Shown here: one piece after another, positions 18,295 through 27,331 of the stretch
How the letters are laid out: every line of letters starts with the position of its first letter
Position numbering within the stretch: the stretch's first letter is position 1
Notes under the pieces: generated by a model
Databases searched by the model: none
Told to the model about the DNA's origin: nothing
What the model saw: only the letters and a program-made list of their open reading frames with translations
Made by a program: the position numbers and the translations under genes
Assembly (NCBI GenBank): GCA_029776255.1
Contig: JAKOTN010000031.1
Coordinates: 50,795 to 114,794, forward strand
From: Pseudomonadota bacterium
GTDB lineage: Bacteria > Pseudomonadota > Gammaproteobacteria > Burkholderiales > Rhodocyclaceae
Direction of reading: 5' to 3'
Length of the DNA stretch: 64,000 nucleotides

Positions 18295-19416
18295 ATGACC
18301 ATCGCTTTCTGTCTGTACAAATACTTCCCTTTCGGCGGCCTACAGCGCGATTTCCTCCGTATCGCGCTGGCGTGCCAGGCACGCGGCCATGCGATCCGTG
18401 TGTACACCCTGGAGTGGCGTGGCGAGATTCCCGCTGGTTTTGAGGTGATCGTCGTGCCGGTCAAGGCGTTGACCAATCCACGCCGCTACGCGAAGTTCAG
18501 CGCCTGGATAGACAGGGACCTGGCCAAGCGGAAAGTCGAGCGGGTGGTCGGTTTCAACAAAATGCCTAATCTGGACGTCTATTTCGCCGCCGACCCCTGT
18601 TACGAGGACAAGGCGCGCACGCTGCGCAACCCGCTATACCGGCTGTCGGCCCGCTACCGTCACTTCGCGGCGTTTGAGCGAGCGGTATTCGGTGCCACGG
18701 CGAAAACCGAGATTTTGATTCTCGCCCAGCGGCAGAAAACCCTGTTTCAGCAGTATCACGGCACCGCCGACGCACGTTTTCATCTCTTGCCGCCGGGAAT
18801 CGCCGGCGACCGGCGGGCGCCGGATAACGCGCACGAGATTCGCGCCGCGTTTCGCCGGGAGTTTGCCTTGGCCGACGATGCCTTGCTGGTGTTGCAGATC
18901 GGTTCCGGTTTCAAGACCAAGGGCCTGGACCGCAGTCTGAAGGCGCTGGCCGCGTTGCCGCCGGATCTGGCCCGGCGCAGCCGCTTGATCGCCATCGGCG
19001 ATGACGACCCCAAGCCATTCATCAGACAGGCGCGCGCGCTCGCGCTCACCGAACGAGTGCGCATTTTGCGCGGCCGCGGCGACATCCCGCGATTCTTGCT
19101 CGGCGCCGATCTGCTGATCCATCCGGCGTATAACGAGACCGCCGGCATGGTCTTGCTCGAAGCCGTGGTCGCCGGCTTGCCGGTGCTGACCACCGCCGTC
19201 TGTGGCTACGCGCATTACATCGCCGATGCCGACGCCGGTCTGGTTCTCGCCGAGCCCTTCGAGCAAACGCGCCTCGACGAAATGTTGGCGCGGATGTTGA
19301 ACGACGCGCCGGCGCGCGCGCGTTGGCAGGCCAACGGTCTGGCATTTGCCGCGCGGGCGGCGATCTATGGCAACGCCGAGCGCGCCGCCGACCTGATCGA
19401 GCAGGCGCGGCGATGA
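18295..19416 (+). CDS. waaG: LPS core glycosyltransferase WaaG (GT4)
   Basis: A 373-residue GT-B glycosyltransferase closely resembling WaaG/RfaG, which in E. coli adds the first outer-core glucose to heptose II from UDP-glucose. The acceptor-side N-terminus YFPFGGLQRDFLR, the middle NKMPNLDVYFAADPCY stretch and the donor-site HPAYNETAGMVLLEA (the EX7E motif, near residue 280) are all present. The sugar transferred in this organism could differ. It overlaps waaP by ATGA, and the acyltransferase lies 58 bases upstream. Confidence 0.92.
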   Translation: MTIAFCLYKYFPFGGLQRDFLRIALACQARGHAIRVYTLEWRGEIPAGFEVIVVPVKALTNPRRYAKFSAWIDRDLAKRKVERVVGFNKMPNLDVYFAADPCYEDKARTLRNPLYRLSARYRHFAAFERAVFGATAKTEILILAQRQKTLFQQYHGTADARFHLLPPGIAGDRRAPDNAHEIRAAFRREFALADDALLVLQIGSGFKTKGLDRSLKALAALPPDLARRSRLIAIGDDDPKPFIRQARALALTERVRILRGRGDIPRFLLGADLLIHPAYNETAGMVLLEAVVAGLPVLTTAVCGYAHYIADADAGLVLAEPFEQTRLDEMLARMLNDAPARARWQANGLAFAARAAIYGNAERAADLIEQARR

Positions 19417-20237
19417 GCGCCGCCGCCATCTTTCTTGCCGAGCCGTTCCGCTCGCTATGGGCCGGACAAGACCCTTTCGTCGCCGTCGAGGCGCTCGATG
19501 GCGAGGTTTTCCGCGAACTGGAGGCACGGCGAACCCTGCGCACCGAGGTCGACGGCCGCGGGTATTTCGTGAAAATCCATCGCGGGGTCGGCTGGCGGGA
19601 AATCGTCAAGAACCTTGCCTCGCTACGACCGCCGGTGCTCGGCGCGCGGAACGAGTGGTGCGCGATCCGGCGCCTGCACGAACTTGGCGTGGACAGCATG
19701 CGCGCGGTGGCGTTTGGCCAGCGCGGCGGCAATCCGGCGCGGCGGCGATCGTTCATCGTGACCGAGGAACTGGCGCCGACGATCAGTCTGGAAGATTTTT
19801 CGCTCGACTGGCGCCGTCAGCCGCCACCGATCGATCTGAAACGGGCATTGATCGCCCGCGTGGCGCGGATGGTCAGCGCGATGCACGGTGGCGGTGTCAA
19901 TCATCGCGACCTCTATATCTGCCACTTTCTGCTCCACCTCGATCCACCGCCGACCGCGGCGCGGTGCAAGCTGTCGCTGATCGACCTGCACCGCGCTCAG
20001 GTCCGGGCGCGGACACCGTCGCGCTGGCGCGACAAGGACCTGGCGGCGCTCTATTTCTCGGCGCTGGACATCGGCCTGACCCGCCGCGATTTTCTGCGTT
20101 TCCTGCGAGTCTATTTCGCGCGGCCGTTGCGCCAGATACTGCGCGACGAGGCCACCTTGCTCGCCGCGCTGACCCGCGAGGCGCGGCGCCTGCAAGAGCG
20201 CTTCGTGCGCAAGCTTGCCGCCGGTGAAATGACGTGA
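19413..20237 (+). CDS. waaP: LPS core heptose(I) kinase WaaP
   Basis: A 274-residue WaaP, the kinase that phosphorylates heptose I of the LPS inner core, which stabilises the outer membrane. The start comes from the ATGA overlap with waaG. The protein shows VKIHRGVGWREIVKNL near residue 50 (nucleotide lysine), the catalytic loop NHRDLYICHFLLH near 165 and IDLHRAQ near 190 as the metal-binding aspartate. No signal or membrane segment is seen; WaaP acts on the cytosolic face of the inner membrane. It is the first of three consecutive kinase-fold genes. Confidence 0.93.
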   Translation: MSAAAIFLAEPFRSLWAGQDPFVAVEALDGEVFRELEARRTLRTEVDGRGYFVKIHRGVGWREIVKNLASLRPPVLGARNEWCAIRRLHELGVDSMRAVAFGQRGGNPARRRSFIVTEELAPTISLEDFSLDWRRQPPPIDLKRALIARVARMVSAMHGGGVNHRDLYICHFLLHLDPPPTAARCKLSLIDLHRAQVRARTPSRWRDKDLAALYFSALDIGLTRRDFLRFLRVYFARPLRQILRDEATLLAALTREARRLQERFVRKLAAGEMT

Positions 20238-21001
20238 GTCACTGGTACCTGGACCCGCGATACGCGGCCGGCGCGGTGGCCGACGCCTTCGCCACCCTGG
20301 AAAGCGTTTTCTCGCTCAGCGGCGAGCGGGTCGCCGACGACTCGCTGTGCCATGTGCTGCGCGTGAACATCGACGACCAACGCTACTACGTCAAGCGTTA
20401 CGTCGGCAGCGGAAAAAACCTCCGGCGGCGCTGGTTCGGCTTGCGCCCCTGGCTGGGCGCGCCGCGGGTTCGCAGCGAATGGCGCAACCTGTTGGCGTTC
20501 CGCTCCTGGGGAATACCGACCGCGACGCTGGTGGCTTACGGACTCGAACGACGGGCGGGCGCTTTTGTTCGCGGAGCGCTGATCACCGCCGAGATTCCCG
20601 ACACCATGGACCTGGACCGGATCGCGCAGGATGGCGACCCGCGTCTGCGCGATCGTCGCTGGGTGACGGCGGTGTCGCGACAACTCGCCACCATCGCGCG
20701 CACCCTCCACGCCGCCGGTTTCGCGCATAACGACCTGAAATGGCGCAACCTGTTGGTCGACAGCCAGCCCGTGCCGACGGTGTATCTGATCGATTGCCCA
20801 AGCGGCGCCTTTTATCGCGGAGCGGTTCTCGACTACCGGCGGATCAAGGATCTGGCCTGTCTCGACAAAGTGGCCAAACACCACTTGTCGCGCAGCCAGC
20901 GTCTGCGCTTTTATCTGGACTACATGCAGCGCCAACGACCGAGCGACGACGACCGGAAGCGCATCGCCAGGATCGTCGGATTTTTCGATGGCCGCGAGTA
21001 G
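20234..21001 (+). CDS. WaaP/InaA-family LPS kinase-like protein
   Basis: A 255-residue kinase-fold protein of the lipopolysaccharide kinase (Kdo/WaaP) family. Visible are the nucleotide lysine in RYYVKRYVG near residue 50, the catalytic loop HNDLKWRNLLVD near 167 and a metal-site IDCPSG near 187. It starts with GTG in a GTGA overlap with waaP, so translation is coupled. It probably phosphorylates a core sugar, for instance heptose II (as WaaY does in E. coli), but the sugar is inference. Confidence 0.78.
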   Translation: MSHWYLDPRYAAGAVADAFATLESVFSLSGERVADDSLCHVLRVNIDDQRYYVKRYVGSGKNLRRRWFGLRPWLGAPRVRSEWRNLLAFRSWGIPTATLVAYGLERRAGAFVRGALITAEIPDTMDLDRIAQDGDPRLRDRRWVTAVSRQLATIARTLHAAGFAHNDLKWRNLLVDSQPVPTVYLIDCPSGAFYRGAVLDYRRIKDLACLDKVAKHHLSRSQRLRFYLDYMQRQRPSDDDRKRIARIVGFFDGRE

Positions 21002-22463
21002 CGAGGCCCCGGCGCCGGGCACGGGGAACATTCCCTTGCTCACGGCCGACATGCTGCGCGCGGCCGGTCGTCGACCGCCTGAGCCGTTCCGCATCGCGTT
21101 GGCCGATGGTCGCCAACTGACCGTCGTCCGCTTGTTGCGCGTGCTGCCTGGCAAGCGCCTGGTGGGCGAGGGCGATCTGGCGGGCCGCCGGGTGTTGGCC
21201 AAACTGTTCATCGGTCCGCGTGGCGAGGCGCATTGCCGTCGGGAGCGGCGCGGCATCGAGGCGCTGCTTGCCGCTGGCGTGCCGACACCGCCCCTGCTCG
21301 CCACATCGGCGATGGTCGGCGGTGGCCATGCGCTGCTGACGTCTTTTCTCGACACCGCGGAAAATCTGGCGGCCGCCTGGGCGCCGTTCGCGGCGGCGCC
21401 GGTCGGCGACGCCGCCGCCGTTTCATTGCTGGCACCGGCACTGACGCTACTTGGCCGATTGCATGCCGCGGGACTGGCCCACGACGACCTGCATTTCGGC
21501 AATTTCCTCTATGACGGTGACGGCGTGTTGCTCGTCGACGGCGATGCGGTGCGGACGATCAGCCCCGGACGGCCACTGTCGGCAACAGCGGCGTGCGCCA
21601 ATCTGGCCGTTTTCCTGGCGCAACTGCCGTTATCCTGGGATGTCTTGCCGGCATCGCTGCTCGATGCGTACGACGAAGGTGACGAAGGCGCCGGGCGCCC
21701 CGCGCCCGATCCGGCGCGGCTGCGCCAGCGGATCGCGGCGGTCAGAGCCTGGCGGCTGGCCGATTTCCTGCGCAAAACGGTGCGCGACTGCACGCTGTTC
21801 GCCGTCGAGCACACGTTCACCCGTTTCAGCGCGGTGGTTCGCCACGAGGCGCGGAACTTGGCCCCGCTTATCGCCGCGCCAAAAGCTTTCGTGGACGAAG
21901 CGTGCCGGCTGCCGGCGACGGCGCGTTGCGTGGTCAACGTCGCCGTGGCCGAACGGGTTCTGACCGTCACCCGCTACCCGGTCGCCGATTTCAGCCATTC
22001 CTTGAGTCGGCTGGGGCGTTCGAGCGATGCCTGGCGCGGCTGGCGCGAGGGCCATCGCCTGCGCTTTCTTGGCATCGCCACGCCGGCGCCGCTGGCGATG
22101 ATCGAAGAGCGCGTCGGGCCGCTACGCCGCCGCGCCTGGCTGATCAACGACCATTGTGCCGGCACGACGCTGGGCGATCATCTCCTGGCCGATCGCGAAC
22201 CACCGCTGGCCGTGGCGCGGGCGCTGCTGGCGCTGATCGACGATCTGCGTCGGCAGCGCATCAGCCACGGTCGCCTGAGCGCGACGAGTTTGTTGTGGAG
22301 CGCGGGCCGGCTGATGCTGACCGATCTCGAGACGGCAAGGCAGCATCGTCTGCCGGCGACCCACGCGCGCGCCTGGCGGGACGACCGCGCGCGTCTGCTG
22401 CGCGACTGGCCAGCCGGATCGACGCTGCACCGCTGGCTGGACGCGCACCTGCCGCCGGGTTGA
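20988..22463 (+). CDS. Tandem-kinase-domain protein of the LPS core cluster
   Basis: A 491-residue protein with two kinase-like halves. The first (about 25-300) keeps a lysine in VLAKLF near residue 67, the catalytic loop HDDLHFGNFLYD near 165 and VDGDAV near 180. The second (about 305-491) keeps only a degenerate loop SHGRLSATSLL near 425 and LTDLE near 443; its HxD aspartate is replaced by Gly/Arg, so it may be a pseudokinase. The ATG lies inside the preceding gene with a 14-base overlap. The target is unknown; context says LPS core. Confidence 0.72.
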   Translation: MAASSEAPAPGTGNIPLLTADMLRAAGRRPPEPFRIALADGRQLTVVRLLRVLPGKRLVGEGDLAGRRVLAKLFIGPRGEAHCRRERRGIEALLAAGVPTPPLLATSAMVGGGHALLTSFLDTAENLAAAWAPFAAAPVGDAAAVSLLAPALTLLGRLHAAGLAHDDLHFGNFLYDGDGVLLVDGDAVRTISPGRPLSATAACANLAVFLAQLPLSWDVLPASLLDAYDEGDEGAGRPAPDPARLRQRIAAVRAWRLADFLRKTVRDCTLFAVEHTFTRFSAVVRHEARNLAPLIAAPKAFVDEACRLPATARCVVNVAVAERVLTVTRYPVADFSHSLSRLGRSSDAWRGWREGHRLRFLGIATPAPLAMIEERVGPLRRRAWLINDHCAGTTLGDHLLADREPPLAVARALLALIDDLRRQRISHGRLSATSLLWSAGRLMLTDLETARQHRLPATHARAWRDDRARLLRDWPAGSTLHRWLDAHLPPG

Positions 22464-22478
22464 GCGCTGCCCGACGGA

Positions 22479-24320
22479 TCAGACGATTTTTCCTGCCGCC
22501 TCCTCGCTGAACTGCAAGCTGTGCAGACGCGCGTAATGCTCGTTGCGGGCCAGCAGTTCGGCGTGCGTGCCGCGCTCGACGATGCGCCCCTGATCCATGA
22601 CCAGAATCAGGTCGGCCCGCTCGATGGTCGACAAGCGATGGGCGATGACCAGGGTGGTCCGGCCGCTCATCGCCTGGTCGAGGGCGCTCTGGATGTGGCG
22701 TTCCGATTCGCTGTCGAGCGCCGAGGTGGCTTCGTCGAGAATCAGGATTGGCGCGTTTTTCAACAGCGCGCGCGCGATCGCCAGCCGCTGCCGTTGGCCG
22801 CCCGAGAGCATCACGCCGTTTTCGCCGACCACGGTATCGAAACCCGCCGGCAAGCGATCGATGAACTCGCGCGCGAAGGCGTCCGCCGCGGCCTGTTCGA
22901 CGGCCGCGCGCGGCGCGCCCGACAGATCGCCATAGGCGATGTTGTTGGCGACCGTGTCGTTGAACAGCACCACCTGTTGCGTCACCAGGGCGATGTGGCG
23001 ACGCAGGTTGCGCAGGGTGTATTTTTCGACATCGATGCCGTCGAGCAGAATCTGCCCGGCATCGTGGTTGTAAAAGCGCGGAATCAGGTTGGCCAGCGTC
23101 GATTTGCCGCTGCCGGAACGACCGACCAGCGCCACCATTTGTCCCGGCTCGACGCTGAAGCTGACCTTGTCGAGAACGGTGCGCGAGGTGCCCGGATAGA
23201 CGAAAGACAGATCCTTGACCTGTAGACGGCCGCTGATGCTTTCGACCTCGACGGTGCCGTGATCCGGTTCGGGCGCTTCGTCGATCTGGGCGAAGATGCT
23301 TTCGGCGCCGGCAAGGCCTTTCTGGATAGTGGCGCTGACTTCTGAAAGCTGGCGGATCGGTTTGGGCAGCATGCCGGCGGCGGTGATATAGGCCACCAGG
23401 TCGCCGGCGGAGGCGTCGCCGCGCAGGAACAGCACCAGCGCCAGCAGCACGGCCATGGTGGTGAAAGCGACGAATTGCAGGGCCGGTGTGTAACTGGCGA
23501 TGGTTTTGATCATCCGCAACTGCTTGGTGGTGTTGTCGGCGCTGGCGACGCGGAAACGCGCCGATTCGTACTCCTCGCCGCCGAAACCGCGGACCACCCG
23601 ATACGCCTGGATCGTTTCCGAAGCGACATGCGTCAGATCGCCCATCGCCACCTGGATCTTGCGGCTTTGCTTGCGGAATTTCCGGCTGGCCCGACTGACC
23701 ATCAGCGCGATGACCGGCAGGATGGCGACCATCACCAGCGTCAGTTTCCAGTTCATCCACAGCAGATAGCCGAACAGGAAGACCACGGTCATTCCTTCGC
23801 GGATCACCACCTTGATCGCCTCGGTCGCCGCGCCGGTGACCATGGTCACATCGTAAGTGATGCGCGAGATCAGGTGACCGGAGTTCTGATGGTCGAAATA
23901 GGCGTTCGGCAGGCTGAGCAGGCTATCGAAGAGCGCGCGCCGCAAATCGTCGATCAATCCCAGCGAGACACGCGACAGGTAATAGAAGCCCAGAAAGGAG
24001 CCGACACCCTGCCAGGTGATCACCAGCACCAGCAACAGCGGCATGCCGTACATCAGTTCCAGGTGGCCGAGCACCGGCCAGACCTGCTGCGTGGCGCCGC
24101 GTGGCGCGTTCAGACCGTCGACAAAGTATTTCAGGATGCCGGCCATCATCGGCTGCGACGACGCGAACATCAGATAGCCGAGCAGGCTGATCCCGAACAC
24201 GCCGAGAAAAGGCCGCAGGTAGCCGAGCAACCGCAGATAGATGCGCAGAGAAGAAACAGGAGGCGGGGTGGCGGGTTGCATGCGGAACGGGCCGGAAGAT
24301 CGGACGCCGGAGTTTACCAT
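22479..24320 (-). CDS. msbA: Lipid A export ABC transporter MsbA
   Basis: A 613-residue half-transporter that flips lipid A-core across the inner membrane. Six transmembrane helices occupy about residues 30-330, followed by the ATPase with Walker A GRSGSGKST near 395, the signature LSGGQRQRLAIARA and Walker B ILILDEATSALD. The ATG at 24320 follows a CGGGAG site; an internal ATG at residue 14 lacks one. It is convergent with the LPS core kinases, so lipid A modification, core assembly and flipping are encoded side by side. Confidence 0.95.
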   Translation of the reverse strand: MVNSGVRSSGPFRMQPATPPPVSSLRIYLRLLGYLRPFLGVFGISLLGYLMFASSQPMMAGILKYFVDGLNAPRGATQQVWPVLGHLELMYGMPLLLVLVITWQGVGSFLGFYYLSRVSLGLIDDLRRALFDSLLSLPNAYFDHQNSGHLISRITYDVTMVTGAATEAIKVVIREGMTVVFLFGYLLWMNWKLTLVMVAILPVIALMVSRASRKFRKQSRKIQVAMGDLTHVASETIQAYRVVRGFGGEEYESARFRVASADNTTKQLRMIKTIASYTPALQFVAFTTMAVLLALVLFLRGDASAGDLVAYITAAGMLPKPIRQLSEVSATIQKGLAGAESIFAQIDEAPEPDHGTVEVESISGRLQVKDLSFVYPGTSRTVLDKVSFSVEPGQMVALVGRSGSGKSTLANLIPRFYNHDAGQILLDGIDVEKYTLRNLRRHIALVTQQVVLFNDTVANNIAYGDLSGAPRAAVEQAAADAFAREFIDRLPAGFDTVVGENGVMLSGGQRQRLAIARALLKNAPILILDEATSALDSESERHIQSALDQAMSGRTTLVIAHRLSTIERADLILVMDQGRIVERGTHAELLARNEHYARLHSLQFSEEAAGKIV

Positions 24321-24374
24321 GCGCTCCCGGCGGGCCCGCGCCCATGGCGATTGGCAAGCGCCCGCCGGCGGTGC

Positions 24375-25736
24375 TTAGCGCAACTGGCTCACTGGCCGGA
24401 CGTAGGGATTGTTGGAACGCCGGATCGCGCCAAGCGCCGCCAAGGCCGCGCTGGCCTGCTCGCGGGAAACATAATCGCCGTAAATGACCGCCAGCCGGTC
24501 GCGGCCGTTCAATCTGGCGCGATGAATCCGGAGCGCCCGCGGGTCGAGCGTTTTTTCGTTGCCGGCGATGAATTCGGCAACCTCCCGCTGGCTACCGGCA
24601 TCGGCGGCCAACAGTTGAATGACGTGGTGACCGTCGGGCACCGTCCGCAACCAGTTCTCCGTGGCGGCGATGCGTTCGGCGAGGGTCGGCGGCGGCGCGG
24701 ACTCCGGCGAAACCGATGCGCTTTTTTCCACCGGCGCCGCCGTCGGTTCAGGGGCGGGAAGAACGTGAGGTGCCGGCGGCGCGTTGCTCGCCGTTGCCGC
24801 CGGAGAACCGTCCTGCGGCGCGCCAACCGTCCGGCTGCCGGCCAGGTAAGCCACCGCCGCCGTCGCGCAGAGTCCGACGACGATACCGATCGGCATGCGC
24901 CAGCGCTGGCCGTTGCCGCTAGCGATCCGTTTGAAGCGCGCGTCGCCGATCGCCGCCTTGATTTGGCGCCTGTCGATCTGGTGCGCACCCTCCGAGAAAG
25001 CGGCCAGCAAGGCTTTGTCGGCGAGAATGTTGATCCGCCGGGTCAACCCTTGCGACGCCTGGGTGATGGCCTGAATGGCGGCGCCGGTGAAGAGGTCCGG
25101 CCCGCGGTAGCCGGCGGCGCGCAGACGAAACATCAGATAAACCCCGATGTCGTCGCGGCGCAGCGGCTCCAGGGTAAAGTGGTGGGTGATACGGTCGTTG
25201 AGCTGACGCATGCCGCTTTCAGCCAGACGAGCGTCGAGTTCCGGCTGACCGAAAAGGACGATTTGCAGGAGTTTGTGGCGATTCGATTCGAGGTTGGAAA
25301 GCAGGCGGATTTCTTCGAGAGCTTCCGGCGGCATGGCATGCGCCTCATCGATCAACACCACCACCTGGCGACCGGTGGCGTAGATTTCCAGCAAACGCTC
25401 CTGCAGCGAGCGCAACAACAGTTGTCCCCGCCCTTCGGCGAGCGGAATCCGCAGTTCCTCGGCGATGGTAAGCAGGATCTCGTCGCGCGACAGCATCGGG
25501 TTGGCCAGATACACGGTTTCGACGTTGGCCGGTAATTTTTCCAACAACATTCGGCAAAGCATGGTCTTGCCGCTGCCGACCTCACCGCTCACCTTGACGA
25601 TACCTTCGTCATGAGTGATGGCGTAGATCAGCGCTTCCAGGGTAGCGCCACGCTTGGCGCCGTCGAAGAAGAACTCCGTATGCGGAGTAATCCTGAAAGG
25701 CGCTTCGCGCAGCCCGAAATGGTCGAGATACATCAT
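24375..25736 (-). CDS. ExeA/MshM-type AAA ATPase with SPOR-like C-terminus
   Basis: A 453-residue protein. The AAA ATPase (about 1-270) has the family opening YLDHFGLREAPFRITP, Walker A GEVGSGKT and Walker B VVVLIDEAHAM. A transmembrane helix near 295-312 follows, then a Pro/Ala-rich periplasmic linker and a SPOR-like domain (about 365-453) with a peptidoglycan-binding feel. ExeA-type proteins open the cell wall for secretion or pilus machines; related ones accompany PEP-CTERM/exosortase loci. Its ATG overlaps the stop of the regulator upstream, so the two form an operon. Confidence 0.85.
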   Translation of the reverse strand: MMYLDHFGLREAPFRITPHTEFFFDGAKRGATLEALIYAITHDEGIVKVSGEVGSGKTMLCRMLLEKLPANVETVYLANPMLSRDEILLTIAEELRIPLAEGRGQLLLRSLQERLLEIYATGRQVVVLIDEAHAMPPEALEEIRLLSNLESNRHKLLQIVLFGQPELDARLAESGMRQLNDRITHHFTLEPLRRDDIGVYLMFRLRAAGYRGPDLFTGAAIQAITQASQGLTRRINILADKALLAAFSEGAHQIDRRQIKAAIGDARFKRIASGNGQRWRMPIGIVVGLCATAAVAYLAGSRTVGAPQDGSPAATASNAPPAPHVLPAPEPTAAPVEKSASVSPESAPPPTLAERIAATENWLRTVPDGHHVIQLLAADAGSQREVAEFIAGNEKTLDPRALRIHRARLNGRDRLAVIYGDYVSREQASAALAALGAIRRSNNPYVRPVSQLR

Positions 25737-27196
25737 GACTGGCGCGACGCCGAATCCATGCGGTTGTAGAGCGTCGTGCGATGAATGCCGAGCAGCCGCG
25801 CGGCTTGGCTGACGTTGCCGTGCGTCAGCTTCAAGGCGGCCTCGATGTAGCCACGCTCGGTCGCGTCGAGCAACAGATCGAGATTGAACGGCTCGCGCTG
25901 CCGTAACCGGCGCATGGCGGCGGTGAGGATCGCGTCTCCGCCTTCCTCCGCGAGTTCATCGCCCACCGGCGGCGCCACGAGCGGCTCGTCCGGCAGATCG
26001 AGTTCGGACGCCAAACCGCCCTCGTCGACCAAGGCGCCCGCGTATTTGGTCGTCAGCCGGATGACAATGTTGCGCAATTCGCGCACGTTGCCGGGAAAAG
26101 CGTACCCAAGCCATACCGTCTCGGCGGCGTTCGACAGGCGGAACGGGGGGCGGTGTGTCTGTGTCGCGTAAAGTTCGCGAAAATGGTGCAGCAACAGCAA
26201 TTTGTCGTCGCCCATGTCGCGCAACGGTGGGGCGGCGATGGCGCAAACCGACAAACGATGATAGAGATCCGACCGGAAAGCGCCCGACCGCACTTCCTTG
26301 CGTAAATCCCGGTTGGTGGCGGCGATGATGCGTGCCCGACTGGTGCGCTTCTGGGTTTCGCCCACGCGTTGGTACTCCCCGTTTTCGAGGACGCGCAACA
26401 GTTTGGCTTGCAGTTCGAGTGGCAGCTCGCCGATTTCATCCAGGAACAGCGTGCCGTCCGCGGCATCCTCGAAATAACCTGTCTTGCTGGCGACGGCGCC
26501 GGTGAACGCGCCACGCGCGTAGCCAAACAAGGTGGCTTCGACCAGGTTGGGCGATATTGCCGCGCAGTTCAGGGCCAAAAACGGCTTCTGACGTCTATGC
26601 GTGTCGTGATGCAGGCAACTGGAGGCGATGATTTCCTTGCCGCTGCCCGATTCGCCCTCGATCAGCACCGGAAACGGCAGATCCGCGTACTGCCGCACCT
26701 GCATGCGCAGCTTTTGCATGGCCGGGCTGTCGCCAATCAATGTCGGCGCGCCGGTGTCCGTTTGGCGCCGGGTATCCAGCGTGCGAAAAGTCAGCGCGCC
26801 TTTGAGAATCTGCTGCAGGTCGACGGGGTTGCACGGCTTGGCGACAAAATCGGCCGCGCCCAAGGTTCGCGCGTGGCGGGCATTGCCTTCGTCGCTTTGT
26901 CCCGAAAGTATGACAATACGAATCTCGGGCGAGATTTTCAGGAGGTCCGAAATCAGCGCAAAACCTTCGTCGGGGCGATGCGGCAGGGGAGGCAAACCGA
27001 GATCGAGCAGCGCCAGTTCCGGCGTTCTGCGCAACCGCGCGAGCAGTTGCAGGCAATGTGGACGCGAGTGGCTGGTAACCACTTCGAACTGCGGACTCAT
27101 GGAAAAGCTCAAGGTGTCGCAGATCAAGGCATCGTCGTCGACGATCAGCAGCAGTGGCTTTTCGGAAGGTGCGGCGTCCGGTGGGGTAATAAGCAT
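25733..27196 (-). CDS. Sigma54-activating response regulator (PrsR-like)
   Basis: A 487-residue NtrC-family activator. The receiver domain starts LLLIVDDDALI and has the phospho-acceptor in LALLDLGLP; an inserted segment (PPLPHRPDEG) follows, typical of PEP-CTERM-associated PrsR regulators. The AAA+ domain has GESGSGKE, the GAFTGA loop and TLFLDEIGE, and a Fis-type helix-turn-helix closes it. No partner kinase is adjacent. The ATG at 27196 is preferred over a TTG one codon earlier. It is translationally coupled to the ExeA-type ATPase, which it may control. Confidence 0.87.
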   Translation of the reverse strand: MLITPPDAAPSEKPLLLIVDDDALICDTLSFSMSPQFEVVTSHSRPHCLQLLARLRRTPELALLDLGLPPLPHRPDEGFALISDLLKISPEIRIVILSGQSDEGNARHARTLGAADFVAKPCNPVDLQQILKGALTFRTLDTRRQTDTGAPTLIGDSPAMQKLRMQVRQYADLPFPVLIEGESGSGKEIIASSCLHHDTHRRQKPFLALNCAAISPNLVEATLFGYARGAFTGAVASKTGYFEDAADGTLFLDEIGELPLELQAKLLRVLENGEYQRVGETQKRTSRARIIAATNRDLRKEVRSGAFRSDLYHRLSVCAIAAPPLRDMGDDKLLLLHHFRELYATQTHRPPFRLSNAAETVWLGYAFPGNVRELRNIVIRLTTKYAGALVDEGGLASELDLPDEPLVAPPVGDELAEEGGDAILTAAMRRLRQREPFNLDLLLDATERGYIEAALKLTHGNVSQAARLLGIHRTTLYNRMDSASRQS

Positions 27197-27292
27197 CAAA
27201 ACCTTGGCGTGATTAAAGAATGCGCTTGGCCGGCATTATTCCACAATTATATCGGCGTCAAGTAATTCACATTCCACGCGGTGGCTGTCGGG

Positions 27293-27298
27293 TATAAT
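27293..27298 (+). promoter_or_regulatory. -10 element of the mla operon promoter
   Basis: A perfect TATAAT lies 33 bases before the mlaF GTG, in the divergent gap with the regulator gene. The -35 region at 17-bp spacing (CATTCC) is weak, so the promoter may need an activator. Confidence 0.5.
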
Positions 27299-27331
27299 TC
27301 GCCCTCGCTTTTTTCCTTCGGGATAGATGCC

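Noticed and set aside
19413..22463. Antibiotic phosphotransferase or toxin kinases
   Set aside because: Context (waaG, acyltransferase, msbA) and WaaP-type loops point to LPS core phosphorylation.
23475..25535. 686-codon plus-strand open frame opposite msbA and the ExeA-type gene
   Set aside because: It covers two well-supported genes in antisense, is rich in Arg/Gln/His, and shows no family motif.
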